DNA of 64,000 nt from Sordariomycetes sp. S80-01Y (GCA_037042185.1 JAXQJY010000033.1:806001-870000), one strand, 5' to 3'. Positions 1 to 11,606 are shown, counted from the first letter of the stretch. Notes: a model not told the origin generated them from the sequence alone. Program-made: numbers and translations.

Positions 1-3000
1 TGAGGACCCTGATGGAAGGAATCGAAGCAAATTTACCTTCGACAACAGGGCGTCCCACCACGTCACAAGAAATTGAGGTGGATCTCGGTTGAGATGAGGA
101 CGACGCGACACGAATGACAGGATCTTCCGTCGGCCTCGACTCCACGATTCTTTGTTCCAGGTGAACCTTAGGAACGACAGCGACTGTCGCTGTGAGCGTC
201 TGACCAGGATGGTCTCTTAACGATGCCGCATAACGTCAGGGGATCCATCTTCTTGCTCTCGAATCTGACCTCTGCGGCCGCAGCCATCTGCAGCTCGCCC
301 AAACTTATTGTTGGTGTCGCATTCTCAAACACGTCCTTTCGGCGGCTTCTGGTCTTGCGACGATTCGCATCAACGGATTTGTGCTAGGCGACGAGAAGCA
401 TCGCTCGTTGCTGTTACGTGCTGGTTTCCTTAATTGCTCTGCTCGAGTCGTCACGGAGCTTGTCCGCTACCAGGATGCCGGCTGTCGCACTCCGCCCGTC
501 ACCCTTCGCCGGTGCTACGCTGTCAGATCAGCGAGATAGACGACTCGCAAAGTCGGTCTTTGTTCAGCAAGAAGCCGGCACAGACCCGAGGGAGACTGAC
601 TTTGCGCGGCTGCATTCATGGATATGAATGAGAGATTTTGATTTTGATTTTGTCGGCCGAGGAGCGTCGTAAACTTCACGCCAGCGCTACCCGTTGTTGC
701 AGATGGCTGGTATCCGCGGTCCCCGCATCGCGAGGTCACAACGTCCCGTCCCGCGAAGCCGGCCGAAGTCTAAAGGCGAGTATCCCAATCGTCCATCTTG
801 GCTTGAGAAGCTTGCCACAGGCGAGGACGAGACGAGCTGCGACCGTTTGTCTCTCCTGAAACCAACTGACCCGAGGGATTACTTGCATGCAGCGGGCTGC
901 ATGGCATCTTCAAGATCTAATGTCCGTGCCTGACGCAAGTTGACGCACGTACAGCAACTGCCGCGCATGTAGTCTCATTGTCAGGTTTCAACCCCAATTA
1001 GCACTCATGGGCCACCAATCCTATACACTGGTACTATCAGCTCGAGAGAGGGAATTCGAGCAAGATTCAACGGAACTTGGTGAGCCTATAGGACCCTGGG
1101 AGCAAGCGCGACGGCTTCAACCTAATCGGAGATAAACAGCGCTATCTCGTCCATCTTGATGCCCAACTCGCCTCCCTTGGAGGCAATGGCATGTCCTGCC
1201 CTAGCCAGACCAGATTTCTATCGCGGCTCTCAACGGAGATGCAGCATCTTTGTCCCCGAGTTCCTGATAATTGGGCCGCATGCATGTCCCTTGCTTGCTT
1301 TTACCACATTGATGGACGTGCATCTGTTTTGCAAGGTCCTGACACTTGACGTTCGCTGTCTCCCCCGCATCAACGACCCCCAGGATGATGTCTCGCGGCG
1401 GTTCGCGCTCAGACCTCCGACAGCGATGCCAGGATGAGCGGCTGTCGGTACTAGTACCACGAGAACACCAATTGCTTGGTGGAAGCTCGCTTGCGTCGGC
1501 AACTCTCGACCGACTACAAGCTTCTCCGAGCGAGGCTGCTGCTGCCGCATCACGTATTTTCGTCATTGCCCCTGGAGAACAAGCGGACGAAGATTGCCAC
1601 ACCTCGAATGCTCGCGGGCAGGTATCCGAGTGTCAATTGGTCTCCAATTACTTCATTCTTGCCTTACCGCCTCTTCCAGACTCAGTCGCAGTGGACATAA
1701 CCTGGAGGGGAATAGACACACCGACTTGGCCAATGCCAGCGCCGCGGCCCTCGAGAAGCGGCCAAGTTCATGCGCTGCAGGTAATGAAGTCACTTAGAAT
1801 CGCCCGGCCACAGGTCTGCTGGATCCCGAAGGCAAGCGCAAATGGGCGGTAGACGGCCCGTAGGCAACAGCGAAACGGTGTTGAAGCCTCTATTCAGTCG
1901 GCCGCACTGCGACGAGAAAGAAATCCTCATCGGCTGACCTGCGAAACGGGCGCTGTTCCCTGCTTGCTGGGTGGCCCCTTGTCCTGCCAAGAATTGTCTA
2001 AGGACCGACGACACGGGTCTGGGTCAAGCTGGCCTGTCAGCGTGCTGCAAAATGGTGATACCCTGCCCGTCAAACGGCTGACGTCTCCCGTGAACGACCC
2101 TGTCTCACTGTTGAACAACAAGACTCAGCAAAACGAGTCGCATCACGAAGGAAGCCCGCATCAGCAACCGTGCCTTTCCAAGAAAACAATCTCCCCTTGA
2201 CGTCTTCTGTGTCAAAGTGGAAGCTCATTGCTGCTCAGGGACTGGGCAGCTCAACTTTCAGTCTGTGATGCTCCGTATGACACAATCCTGCCCCAGTCAG
2301 ACTTCCCAACGCGTGCTAGTCGGCCGATGGCTGGGCCACCCTATAGCCACCTTCGGAGAAAGTCTAAATCTTGGCCATGAGATGACAGGAACAGGCTGTG
2401 CCAATTTCACTTTCCTTTCTTTTTGGGGGATCCTTGGCCAGAGCGTATTTGCTGACTACTGCTGGCACGCGGCGTAGGCCACTAACGCGGGAACGCTATT
2501 CTCCCCGACCCGGCCAGACGCTTCGGACGTCGCAACTCAGCTCGCCAGTGGCCAGGTCACCTCGCTATAGTCGTGTCGGGCTCGAGACTGTTCCGGCCGT
2601 GTGCAATGAATCGCCATTGTGCTCTGGAGACTGGACGAAGGATCAGGTCGAGAAGTAGTTGGCGATCAGGCTGGAATTTTGGGTCATACCCAACGGTCTA
2701 GTCAAGGAGCGCAGAAGTCTTTGCCACGACTCATAGTGGCCAACGAATCATGTTGCTCCAACGGTCATGTCCGCAAGCGCCAGCCCATCTGGACGTCTGC
2801 GTAGCTAGTCCAGGCAATTTGCCAGCTACGAAGCCTCGAGACATCATGGCCGCGCCGACACTGGGAAGCCGAAGGCCACTGCGCACCAGCCTGCAAATTG
2901 GCATTGGCAGATGAAAGACAAGATCTCGTGACTGTCAATCTGAGTTCTACTGCGCTTCCCAATGTCACAAACGTTCGCCCTTCGCCGTTAAAGACGGACG

Positions 3001-6000
3001 GGAACTCCGGGATGTCTCAGACCGACGAGGTTCGCCAGCGTTGGAGCTCAGTCCCGTCTACCGCAATCTCAGACATCTTCAACGGCCACGACCGTACGAC
3101 TTCCTCGCTGTGCACTGTCCGAGACATGTATCCTGCCTGTAACGAACTTAATTTAGCCTTCGTGCAAATGAGTTTTTCCAAGCACCCTCAGCCGACTGAG
3201 TCGCTCCGTTAGGCGTCAAGGGGCGAATTTCGTGGGAACTTTGGCGATCCACAGGAACCGGCGACCTGGGAGCCAGATTGACAGATTGACAGATCGCCGC
3301 CTGGTCGCGACCCTGAGAAGGCGATCAAGCACTAGGCCAGACGAAGCTGGGACTTCTGGAAAGGGAGTCAAGTCAAGGTCGGCGACTGGCCGACTCTACC
3401 AACACACCGGTAGCCCGGTTGGGCACTGCTCGGTGAAGACACCTCGAGGCGTCCTGTGTGGCTTCACTGGGGGGACCCAGGGTGATGCACCGGTGATGAG
3501 CGACGGATCCCGCGTGCAGCTGTGATCAGCTGATATTCATGTTGGGCCGTCAGCGCTGTTGGATGGTTGCTCATACTTTCGTAATGGGCATCACAGACTC
3601 GTATTATGGTGTTTGCTTCTACCGAAGTGCTCTTCCGGGGAGTAGGAAGCGGCCTTGCTAGCTCTCTCCCCTTCGAGACCCTGAACAGACTCCCCGTGTG
3701 TTTCGTGGCGTCGAGCGGCTGGCCCGGATGCTCCAGCTGTGCGCGGACACTTTCCGCTCTGCCTTGTTCACGCAGGGTATTCCTCAAACTCATTTCTGAA
3801 CGTTCTCTTTCGATCTAGGCTTTCATTCGAATTAGATAGGCTACGAGGGTGTTCCAGACCACGGACAGCAAGCAAAGCACCCAGCTAACGACGCCAACCA
3901 CCTTGTCTGGGCAGAAAGCAGCCTGTCCCAGAACCTTGACGTTGTCAGGCCAGAGTCCCCTGCATAATGGCTGTCGCAGGGAAGCATGCTGTCAAGTTTG
4001 AAAAGCTTCTTTGCCTGGTCTCACTTCCGACGGTGTTGGTTGAAGGGCTTTGGCTTTGCAATTCTCCTGCCCAAGTGCAGTCTAGGTACCATCGGCCTTC
4101 CAGCACGCGCGGCACATTGGTGTTGCTTCTTCACACAAACTCTAACTAGTAGATTGAGCTCCTTAAAAAGCATTGGACTCATCTCAACGCTGTTCTTGCT
4201 CGGAAAGACGTGCTACGAATCGGCCAGCGTGACAGGCACAGAAATGCCCAACTCCCATGAGGGCATCTGGACAACTTTGCCATTAGATATCCTCTGTCGA
4301 TGCCATATCGAGATGAGTTCCACGGAAGAGCAAACCTGCATCATAATAACGCAATGACAGCCACGGTGGCTGCAATTCGCAGGCAGGATGAGGATGAGCC
4401 ACTTTAGGATGCTTAGGAACTAGCCCGAGACCTCTCATTCGGTTTACCACGCTTACCGTGCGGTTACACCACCGAGAACGAGCGTACACCTATCCCTTAA
4501 GCCACTGAGGTGTTGTCAAGCGCACAGCAGAAAATGCATCGTGTTACACCGAGAGGGGTTGCGGTATGCCTGTCAAGGATGACCCGTGGAGGGCCATCTG
4601 CGCGTGCGGCAAGCCACAGAGCTTGGAGCGGAGGTGGCCGCTGCGGTGTTTGACTCTGCGCACCCGGATCGAGACGAGTTTAGATGGCGGTCATCGTCTT
4701 CATTGCGCAGCACTGCAAGAGGTCTTGCCAGACCGCCTTCATGTCCACGCCCCGAGGTGTCTGACACCCAATCCATGTAGCCCAAACACCATCAAACAGC
4801 GAACGCATCGGCAATTCCAGGTGAAGCGGCCGATGGAATTGGGCAACCACAACGAGATCACCTCCAATGCGACATTGCACTGCTCCGATTCGGCTGTTTG
4901 CCGAAGTCAATACATGCGGCAAGGCAGTCCTGCCACTCCGGAGTAGCAGACATCTGGCATGATCCCTCATGGATAGCGTGTCATAAGCTTTGAGCCTTTC
5001 GAGACACCTCGCGGATTTTTGGAGATATGGAAATCAGCTCGGTTTTTGGGGATGATTTCATGGTAATGCAACGTTGTGACTTGAAGATCGAGGGTATGTC
5101 GTAGGTTGTAGGTCCCGAGTTGTCGGTGCGGTTTCTTGGTAATCGCTTTGCTTTCATGCCACCCAGCTGACCAGAATAAGAAGCTCCAGCAGTTGAATCA
5201 CCTCTAGAGCTGCCTGCGGCCATTGCGCTTGGTGACAACCGCGTTTAACGTCGGCTGTTGGGTGCGGGATAACCGCCCCTAACGCTTATCACAGCAATCA
5301 CCCGTCAAGGTATATCAGATTAGGTAGTCCAGGCACTCGATATTTTCAGCCTGTGAATATCTGCGCCTAATATATGCCACCCTGCAAAGACCTCCCAGAT
5401 CATTAGCACATCGAAGGCTCAAGATCGTGCTTGCTCTGGATGCTGGTCAAGGTCGCTTTGTGTGCAAAGCCATCTATCTGGTGACCAGGCCGCAATTTCC
5501 TTCCTGCGGTGCCAAAGCGTCGCTGCCAGCATCTTAAGCGCTCGGGCACGTGTGACGACGTTGACGACCTGCAGATGATGCGACGCGCTCTCATTGTCCG
5601 AGGTATGGGACCAACCCGGCGGACCAACAGACTACGCCAGTCCTAAGGCGGTCCCGAATGAGTGCCAACATCGGCAATTCTGACACGTGAATTATCGTGA
5701 CATCTCCATCACCGTGAAACAAGACCGCGCCGTATAATGGCTTCTGGTCTATTTGTCGTTCCCCGGTGCGTAAATCGTCGGCTATAGCTTTCTGCTCAGT
5801 AAATGTTGATGCCGTGCTTGATGCTGACCCCCCTTGGGGCATGAATCAGGAGGCGCAGCAAATGGCTCTCCATGATCACGATGGTGTCCGTGGGGTGTAT
5901 GGCCCTCGAAGTTCACCAAGAAGCTGGCTATGTTCAGGCTCACATTCGGCGTCCGGATCCTTGCTCGATCGTCGATGAAGCCTCTCTCGGTCCACACTCT

Positions 6001-6240
6001 CAGGCCATGTTATCGTAAAGCGTGTCGGGTGATCGCCAACTGTCAGACTGGCGCATCTGGCTTGCATGTCCGGCGTGTTCCGCCTAGCCACAGTCCCAAG
6101 AGCAACGGGCTACTAAGAGAGGGTCATTGATGACAAGGCGGTGCCTTGAAAGGGTGAGCATAGCGCATCTCAAAGTGTTCGGAATGGTTGCTGGTCATTC
6201 GCCGGCCCTCTTCGTCGACCTCGTCCAAGATATTACCGGC
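1..6240. other. Gene-poor left flank, no supported gene
   Basis: About 6.2 kb in which I see no convincing gene on either strand. Only short open frames (under about 135 codons) occur. They overlap one another, many open on non-ATG codons, and none shows a recognisable family motif or a clean chain of splice signals. Base composition is close to that of the coding parts, so this is not an obvious AT-rich island. The only local repeat noticed is two and a half copies of an 8-base unit (AGATTGAC) near 3274-3295. The tract may be intergenic DNA or long-decayed sequence. Confidence 0.5.
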
Positions 6241-6991
6241 TCAATCATTAACAATCTCGCTTTCAGCCTTCACTCTTTTCTTTCGATGGGGTATTCCCGT
6301 CCCGGACGTTTGGTGCCCTATCAGGATACCAGCGGACGGCTCTGCCAGTTCATCCGTATTGTCCTCGGGTTCAGCTGCTTCTGTGAACACCAAGTCACCA
6401 CGCTTACCCAGTACCTCCCGTCCCGCCTCCTCTAACAGGATTCCAAAGGCCAGAAGTGCCGTCTCGTCCATGCTCCTCTCATCAACATCCTCCCCGCCCT
6501 CCCCGCCCTCCCCGCCCTCCCCGCCTTCGGTTCGTCTGTGGGCGGCGTAATATGCGCTCGAGTACGCGTGCACAGCTTTCAACAAGTCACTGTCTGGCAA
6601 TACCCCACGGCCTCCCTGAGGCAGGTCGTGCCGGTGAGAGAAGTAAATGTCATGTTCGGCGTAGCGTTGAGGAGCGGCGCGGCGACGGAAGAGGACTTCG
6701 TCTGGGGCCAGGGGAGCGTCTCTGGTTGGGTTTTTGATTATGGGGGAGTGGGAGCGTTCTCGTTGCTTGCCGTCTGTAAACCTCTCGTTGATCTTGACCT
6801 TGCCTGTCGGGGGGGGTCAGTAAGGGTGTTGAAAGCGAACGAGGGTAAACCCAATTACCTGCTACCGCGTCGTAGACTGTGGCTTGTCGCCGGCGAGGCA
6901 GGATGGCATCGTTGGCTGAGGCTACTGAGGCCTCGCCGTCGGTCTCATATGCCGATATAGATGCTTCGCTTTGTTCCCTCTCTGTGTCCAT
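6241..6991 (-). CDS. Conserved fungal protein of unknown function, two exons
   Basis: A reconstructed protein of 231 residues from exons 6991-6859 and 6803-6241. The 55-base intron has a GTAATT donor, a TACTGAC branch site and a CAG acceptor, and splicing restores one frame (…YDAVAG/KVKINERF…). The start is the first ATG in the frame, at 6991; the frame upstream of it has only a TTG. The protein is hydrophilic, with an acidic N-terminus followed by PRRRQATVYDAV, and a better conserved C-terminal part containing DETALLAFGILLEEAGREVLG. From memory this pattern recurs in filamentous ascomycetes as a small protein without assigned function. A Gly-Gly-Glu tract comes from a 9-base tandem repeat. 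It is divergent from the WD40 gene, with 393 bases between the two starts. No function is proposed. Confidence 0.7.
6490..6525. repeat. 9-bp tandem repeat (CTCCCCGCC) x4
   Basis: Four perfect head-to-tail copies of CTCCCCGCC inside the coding region of the conserved fungal protein. Read on the minus strand they give four Gly-Gly-Glu units, so changes in copy number would keep the frame. Confidence 0.9.
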
Positions 6992-7384
6992 CTCGCCTTT
7001 GTGGGTGGAAGGGGTGCTAAGACGCAACTATGGTATGAAGCGTACAAGAGTGAAAAGTGAGTGTGAGAGGTGCACGCCAGGCACAGTCACGCTCTGCTCC
7101 AAAGGCGCAGACTATTTCAGAGCATTCTCTCAACTAATAATCTGTCCTGGCTCATCAATAATGAGACGTGTGCCGTGGATTGGGGTAGTGAACCTGAAAA
7201 GTTCGCAAATAAAGATGCTGGAGTGAGGTCGAGCGGGATGACGTCGCGTCGCAAACCTCCACTTCCGTCGAATTCACGACCTCAAGTCGAAGCCTAACTG
7301 ATACTTCGCTCCCCAACGTCAACACCACATCCGCCACCATCACCATCGCAGACACCTGCGCAACAGCGCGCAACGTCCAGATGA
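6992..7384. promoter_or_regulatory. Shared divergent promoter region
   Basis: A 393-base interval between the start of the conserved fungal protein (minus strand) and the start of the CSA-like WD40 gene (plus strand). It must hold the promoters and 5' leaders of both genes. No TATA box or clear regulator site stands out. Confidence 0.5.
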
Positions 7385-8821
7385 ATGCAATCCCCCCTCC
7401 TCCACCGCGAAACGGGTGATCTCCCTCCCCGCCTGCTCGCCCGCCACTACACGACAGCCCTCCTCCCGACGTTCGCTCCCTTCCCGAACCACCGCTTCAA
7501 CGGAGACGCCTCGCCCGATCCCATCCTCGATGATCGCCCGCATGCCATCAAGGCCCACGGCGCGGGCGTGAGCTCCCTCGCGCTCGACAAATTCGACGGC
7601 CGCATCCTCTTGAGCGGCGGGGCCGACGGCGCCATCAAGGTCTGGGATCTCGAAGGTTGCGGTGATCCCAGCCGCGTGCACACCTTCCGACCCACGGGCA
7701 CCATCACGCGACGCGTCGGCGAAGAAAAGGGCGGCGGTCATAGCCACGGCGTCACGCATCTGGGCTTCTACCCCTTCGACTCCGGGGCCTTCCTGTCCAG
7801 CGCGTACGACAAGACCTTGAAGCTATGGTCCACGACGCAGTGTACGCTCAGCGCGAGCTTTGATCTGAACGCGACTATATACTCACACTCCATGAGCCCG
7901 GTTGCGGATCATCTGGTCGTTGCATGCGCCACGCAGAACCCGCACGTCAAGCTCGTAGATCTCAAGTCCGGTTCTGCCGTGCAGGCGCTCGTTGCCCACG
8001 GCGGTCCTGTCCTGAGCACGGCTTGGAGCCCGAGGCAGGAGCATGTGCTGATCAGCGGGCACGCCGATGGCAAGGTTCGAGTCTGGGACATTCGACGCGC
8101 TGGCGGCGTCATCGGGCTGCTTGACCAGGAAGACTCGCTTGGAGTGGTCCATCGATACAAGCACACCGTTGCCGCGGGGGGCAATCCCAGCGCACGGCCT
8201 TTGTTTCGCGCCTCGGCACAAGCGCACGACGATGCTGTAAACGGCTTGCACTGGACGTCTGATGGGAAACACATTGTCTCTGCTGGTATGGACGGCAAGA
8301 TCAGAGTCTGGGACGCGGCCACTGGGGCTAACACCCTAACGAGCTTCGGCGCGCTGGTTCAGAACAAGCATGCCAGGACGACGAGTATAATCACGACGCC
8401 GCCTTGTCTTTCTGCGAACAAGGACATCCTCTTCTGGGCCAACGATCAGGAGATTCTCGCCTTCGACATGTCCAACGGCAAGCTCGTAACGAAGCTGAGG
8501 AGTCCCGGCGTGGCGAATCCCCTCGGTCCCCGGAGCACCGAGCTCGGCAGGAACAGAATCTCCAGCATCGTCTGGCGCAGCTCGGGCGGTGGTGCCGCCT
8601 CGGTCGGCCCCATCATGGGGGGCAACAACGACGCCGGCTCGCTGTATAGCTCGCACCTGGATGGGCAGATCAGATGTTGGAAACCACAGCTCCCAGGGCC
8701 TGAAGACGTTGACGACGAAGAGAAGCGCGAGGATGGCGAGGACGATTCGAAGAAGAGAAAGAGAAAGGCTGTTGATGACGCGTATAAGAGCCTCATGGGG
8801 AAGCAGATCACCTTTACTTAG
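7385..8821 (+). CDS. ERCC8: CSA/ERCC8-like (Rad28) WD40 repair adaptor
   Basis: An intronless 478-residue WD40 protein resembling Cockayne syndrome protein A (yeast Rad28), the substrate receptor of a CUL4-DDB1 ubiquitin ligase in transcription-coupled repair. WD repeats are visible at IKVWDLE (about 85-90), LKLWST (about 145), VRVWDIRR (231-238) and IRVWDAA (about 307). The third carries the WDxR signature used for DDB1 binding and is followed by RAGG…LLDQ, which matches the corresponding stretch of human CSA (DVRRASG…LDQ). The C-terminus is acidic and then basic (KKRKRK), which would suit a nuclear signal. The ATG at 7385 is chosen because a family-like N-terminus (LLHRETGDLPPRLLARH) follows at once. 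The gene is tail-to-tail with atg5, 95 bases away. Family assignment is strong; orthology to CSA is inferred. Confidence 0.85.
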   Translation: MQSPLLHRETGDLPPRLLARHYTTALLPTFAPFPNHRFNGDASPDPILDDRPHAIKAHGAGVSSLALDKFDGRILLSGGADGAIKVWDLEGCGDPSRVHTFRPTGTITRRVGEEKGGGHSHGVTHLGFYPFDSGAFLSSAYDKTLKLWSTTQCTLSASFDLNATIYSHSMSPVADHLVVACATQNPHVKLVDLKSGSAVQALVAHGGPVLSTAWSPRQEHVLISGHADGKVRVWDIRRAGGVIGLLDQEDSLGVVHRYKHTVAAGGNPSARPLFRASAQAHDDAVNGLHWTSDGKHIVSAGMDGKIRVWDAATGANTLTSFGALVQNKHARTTSIITTPPCLSANKDILFWANDQEILAFDMSNGKLVTKLRSPGVANPLGPRSTELGRNRISSIVWRSSGGGAASVGPIMGGNNDAGSLYSSHLDGQIRCWKPQLPGPEDVDDEEKREDGEDDSKKRKRKAVDDAYKSLMGKQITFT

Positions 8822-8916
8822 ATCTTCATTCATAGAATTTCATGTACTCCTAGACCCCAGCCATTCAGAGCATCTCTCGCAGCCTGTAGCTTATCCGTGA
8901 ACTGGCTCGTCCGACA

Positions 8917-9737
8917 CTAAACCGAAACCACAATACAGAGCCATCCATCCGGATACGCAGCCTCCCTCATGAGCTCCCCCAGCGGCGCCTCGAACGGCAC
9001 TCCAGCGCCGTGCATGACCGCCCCCGCAAGCACCGGATCCCTCGAGCTCGGGAACAGCTTGGGCATCTTCATCTTGAGGGCCTCGCCCAGCGTCACGGGC
9101 TTCCGGTCCTCCTTGGTGGCCGGTATCAGCGCCTGCACGACCCTGAAGCTCCCCGTCGCCGAGTCCGAGGACGGCGACTCCGGAAGGTAGATACGTAGGG
9201 GCACGTGCTTTAGGGCCGTCGGCGCGTTGAGAAGCTTGTTCTGTATGCGGCTAAAGGAGGCGAGGTCGTTGTCCATGACGGCGTTCCACAGGGTCGTGGT
9301 GTCCTCCTTTGACATCTTCATGATTTGATTTGCGTTGCCGTTGCGGATGAAGTCGGCCTGAGCGGTTAGCTACGACCTGTCCTCGTCCTCATTATCCTCA
9401 TCAGAATGGAAGGAAAACGCACCTCCTTCGCCGAGTTTAGAAACGTATCGCTGATATCCCAGCCCAGCCCCTCACTCACCGTCAGCCGCCACGGCAGCGT
9501 GGGTTGGTAAAGGTCCACTAGCAAGCCCACCGCCAGGTTCCTCAGCTGCACGCCCTCGAAGTGGAAGCTGGAGCATGGCGTGCCGAAGAACGCGGAGAGC
9601 CGCGGGAGCAGCAGGGACAGGTAGCTGAAACGCGGGAAGCTTACAATGAGAGGCGTGGCGGGCGACGAGGAATGCGTTATGTGGAGGGGAATGCGGGCGT
9701 TCCAGAGGGCTTGGGAGATGGTGTGTGAGGACGACAT
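8917..9737 (-). CDS. atg5: Autophagy protein Atg5, two exons
   Basis: A 251-residue Atg5 from exons 9737-9423 and 9357-8917. The 65-base intron has a GTGCGT donor and a GCTAAC branch. Atg5 is conjugated to Atg12 and, with Atg16, promotes lipidation of Atg8 on the growing autophagosome. Diagnostic stretches are ALWNARIPLHITH at the start, PRFSYLSLLLPRLSAFFGTP, LRNLAVGLLVDLYQP, ALKHVPLRIYLP, DPVLAGAVMHG and the closing REAAYPDGWLC. The lysine that accepts Atg12 (K130 in human) aligns with K104 in NSAKEADF, and the splice junction falls one codon after it. Length fits filamentous fungal Atg5 (about 250-270). The gene is complete and convergent with the CSA-like gene. Confidence 0.95.
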
Positions 9738-10216
9738 GTTCTATGAGCATTCTACTAAATCAAAAGCGAGGGAAGCGCGCATGCTTGCGTCGTGGAAAAT
9801 GATAATGTTGATGGTGTCTAGATTGTCAACAAGATGTAGGGTAGTGGTTGTGCACGCGGGCGAAACTTCACGTGGGTCAAGCGCTAACAGCTGGGACGCG
9901 GTGAATAAGATAGATTGTTAGTTTAGGAACCAAATCCCTAAATCGTGTGTAAGTAACAGTAGCGTCAACTGAGGTAGAGCTATTTCACATGCTGAGATAA
10001 TAAGAACTCTCTTGAAACATTTGATGAGTTTGTGAGAACTAGAAATGTTTTTTTCATCTCGGCTTTTTATTTCACATCACATTTCAATGACAGCAGAGTA
10101 AATTGAATCAAGGGATATCTCATTTCGTTCAAAGGACTAGTACTAATAGTACAAAAGGCCGTATCATCATCATAACCTTTCCGTTATCGAAGCGCTGAAA
10201 GCAGGGGTATGCAAAC
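9738..10216. other. Intergenic, nothing recognised
   Basis: 479 bases between the start of atg5 and the 3' end of the Gly/Thr-rich repeat gene. It would hold the atg5 promoter and the 3' leader of the repeat gene. The part around 9930-10160 is AT-richer than its surroundings. No gene is seen. Confidence 0.5.
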
Positions 10217-11443
10217 TTAGATCCTCTTGTCAGCGGCGTGGGTCTTGTCACCGCCAACGGTCTTGCTACCGTCAAGGTTGCTGTCGACGCGAGGATCCAT
10301 CTTGTTCAACATATCGCTCTTGTGAGGGCCGGCAGTGTTGGGAGCAGGGCCGGTGGTCTTGCTTCCGGGACCGGTAACGGTGGAGCTGCCGAGACCGCCA
10401 GTGGTGTGGCCAGTAGTGCCAGTGGTGTGAGTACCATGGGTACCGGTGGTGCTGCCAATTCCACCTGTGGTACCAGTGGTGTGTGTGCCAGTGGTGTGCG
10501 TACCGTGAGTGCCGGTAGTCCTGCCAATTCCACCTGTGGTACCAGTGGTATGTGTACCGTGAGCGCCAACACCACTGCCAACATTGCGGCTGCCGTCAAG
10601 GTCAGAGTCAACGCGGGGATCAGCTGCGTTTGCCATGCGACCGGAGTGAGGACCGAATTCGCCCTCACGAGCGCCAGAGGTGGTTGTAGAACCAATGCCA
10701 CCAGTTGTACCGGTGTGGTGGGAGCTTCCAAGTCCACCAGTGGTACCTGTGGTGCCCATGGTGTGGTGACCAGTGCTGCCAATGCCAGCGGTGGTCCCGG
10801 TGGTGTGAGTGCCAGTCGTAGGACCGCGGCCAACATTGCGGCTGCCGTCGAGATCAGAGTCAACACGAGGGTCAGCGGCGTTCGCCATGCGACCAGAGTG
10901 AGGACCGAAATCACCCTCGCGGGTGCCAGAAGTGGTTGTCGAGCCAATTCCACCAGTGGTGTGGTGAGTGCTACCAATGGTACCACCAGAGGGACCGGTA
11001 GGGCCGTGACTAGAAGTCAAAGTCGAGCCATGGGTGGTAGAGGTGGTTGTTCCACCAATACCGCCGATACCAACGTCACGGTTGGCAGTCTGACTGTGGC
11101 CTGCAGCGCCGGTGGCAGCAGTGCCGGTTGGGTTCATACCCATGTTCTTGGAGTGGTCGCGGTCAGAGTCGATGCGAGGGTCGGCACGGTTCATCATGTC
11201 AGACTTGTGAGGGCCATCGGTGTTGGGAGCGGGACCGCCAGCAGAGTGGGAGAGGCCACTGGTGCCAGCAGTGCCGGCAGTGTAGTTGGTGCCGGTGGTA
11301 GGGCCGCCAACAGTGGTAGAGCCAGTAGTACCAGTTGTGCGGGGGGCAGTTGTGTCGTGGTGGGTGCCAGTGGTGTGGGTGGTATGAGTGGTATCTTTGT
11401 TGGAGGACATAGTGTCCTTGAGCTTGTTGGCGATTCCAGACAT
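10217..11443 (-). CDS. Gly/Thr/His-rich repeat protein, LEA-like or cell-surface type
   Basis: An intronless 408-residue hydrophilic protein built almost wholly from Gly, Thr, Ser and His (TTGTTGG-type runs). It is punctuated by four copies of a module with core DPRvDSdlDgS, each preceded by GPHkSd or GPHSGRMANA. The two inner modules (10577-10657 and 10829-10909) are identical over 27 residues. The start is ATGTCTGGAATC at 11443, giving MSGIANKLKD. There is no signal peptide, membrane segment or GPI signal. Similar Gly/Thr-rich proteins with DPRVDSD modules are often annotated in filamentous fungi as cell-surface or stress-related proteins, and the composition is LEA-like; both roles are inference. 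A good TATA box 164 bases upstream and a pyrimidine-rich leader suggest strong, possibly inducible expression. The reverse strand also stays open over the whole gene, which I regard as a composition effect. Confidence 0.8.
   Translation of the reverse strand: MSGIANKLKDTMSSNKDTTHTTHTTGTHHDTTAPRTTGTTGSTTVGGPTTGTNYTAGTAGTSGLSHSAGGPAPNTDGPHKSDMMNRADPRIDSDRDHSKNMGMNPTGTAATGAAGHSQTANRDVGIGGIGGTTTSTTHGSTLTSSHGPTGPSGGTIGSTHHTTGGIGSTTTSGTREGDFGPHSGRMANAADPRVDSDLDGSRNVGRGPTTGTHTTGTTAGIGSTGHHTMGTTGTTGGLGSSHHTGTTGGIGSTTTSGAREGEFGPHSGRMANAADPRVDSDLDGSRNVGSGVGAHGTHTTGTTGGIGRTTGTHGTHTTGTHTTGTTGGIGSTTGTHGTHTTGTTGHTTGGLGSSTVTGPGSKTTGPAPNTAGPHKSDMLNKMDPRVDSNLDGSKTVGGDKTHAADKRI
10577..10657 (-). repeat. Repeat module copy 3 of the Gly/Thr-rich protein
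   Basis: An 81-base unit coding for 27 residues from FGPHSGR to SRNVG. It is identical in protein to the unit at 10829-10909 but differs at several third codon positions. Confidence 0.85.
10829..10909 (-). repeat. Repeat module copy 2 of the Gly/Thr-rich protein
   Basis: An 81-base unit giving the same 27 residues as 10577-10657. The two are 252 bases apart and form a direct repeat within the gene. Confidence 0.85.
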
Positions 11444-11606
11444 GTTGTGTATGTTTAGGTGTGCAAGGTAGTTTGTAGTTGTGTAAACGTGGAAGTGTTC
11501 AAGAGATAAGTCTCTGCAAGGGTGTTGAGGTTGTTGATTAAGATTGTTGTTGGAGGTTGAAGATATCGAAAAGAGAAGGAGGTTGTATGGGATGGAAGGA
11601 AGGAGG

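Noticed and set aside
10238-11458. A 406-codon frame on the plus strand covering the Gly/Thr-rich repeat gene
   Set aside because: It mirrors the repeats of the real gene: GGN/ACN codon runs leave no stops on the other strand. Its protein has no independent features, while the minus-strand gene has a TATA box, a leader and conserved modules.
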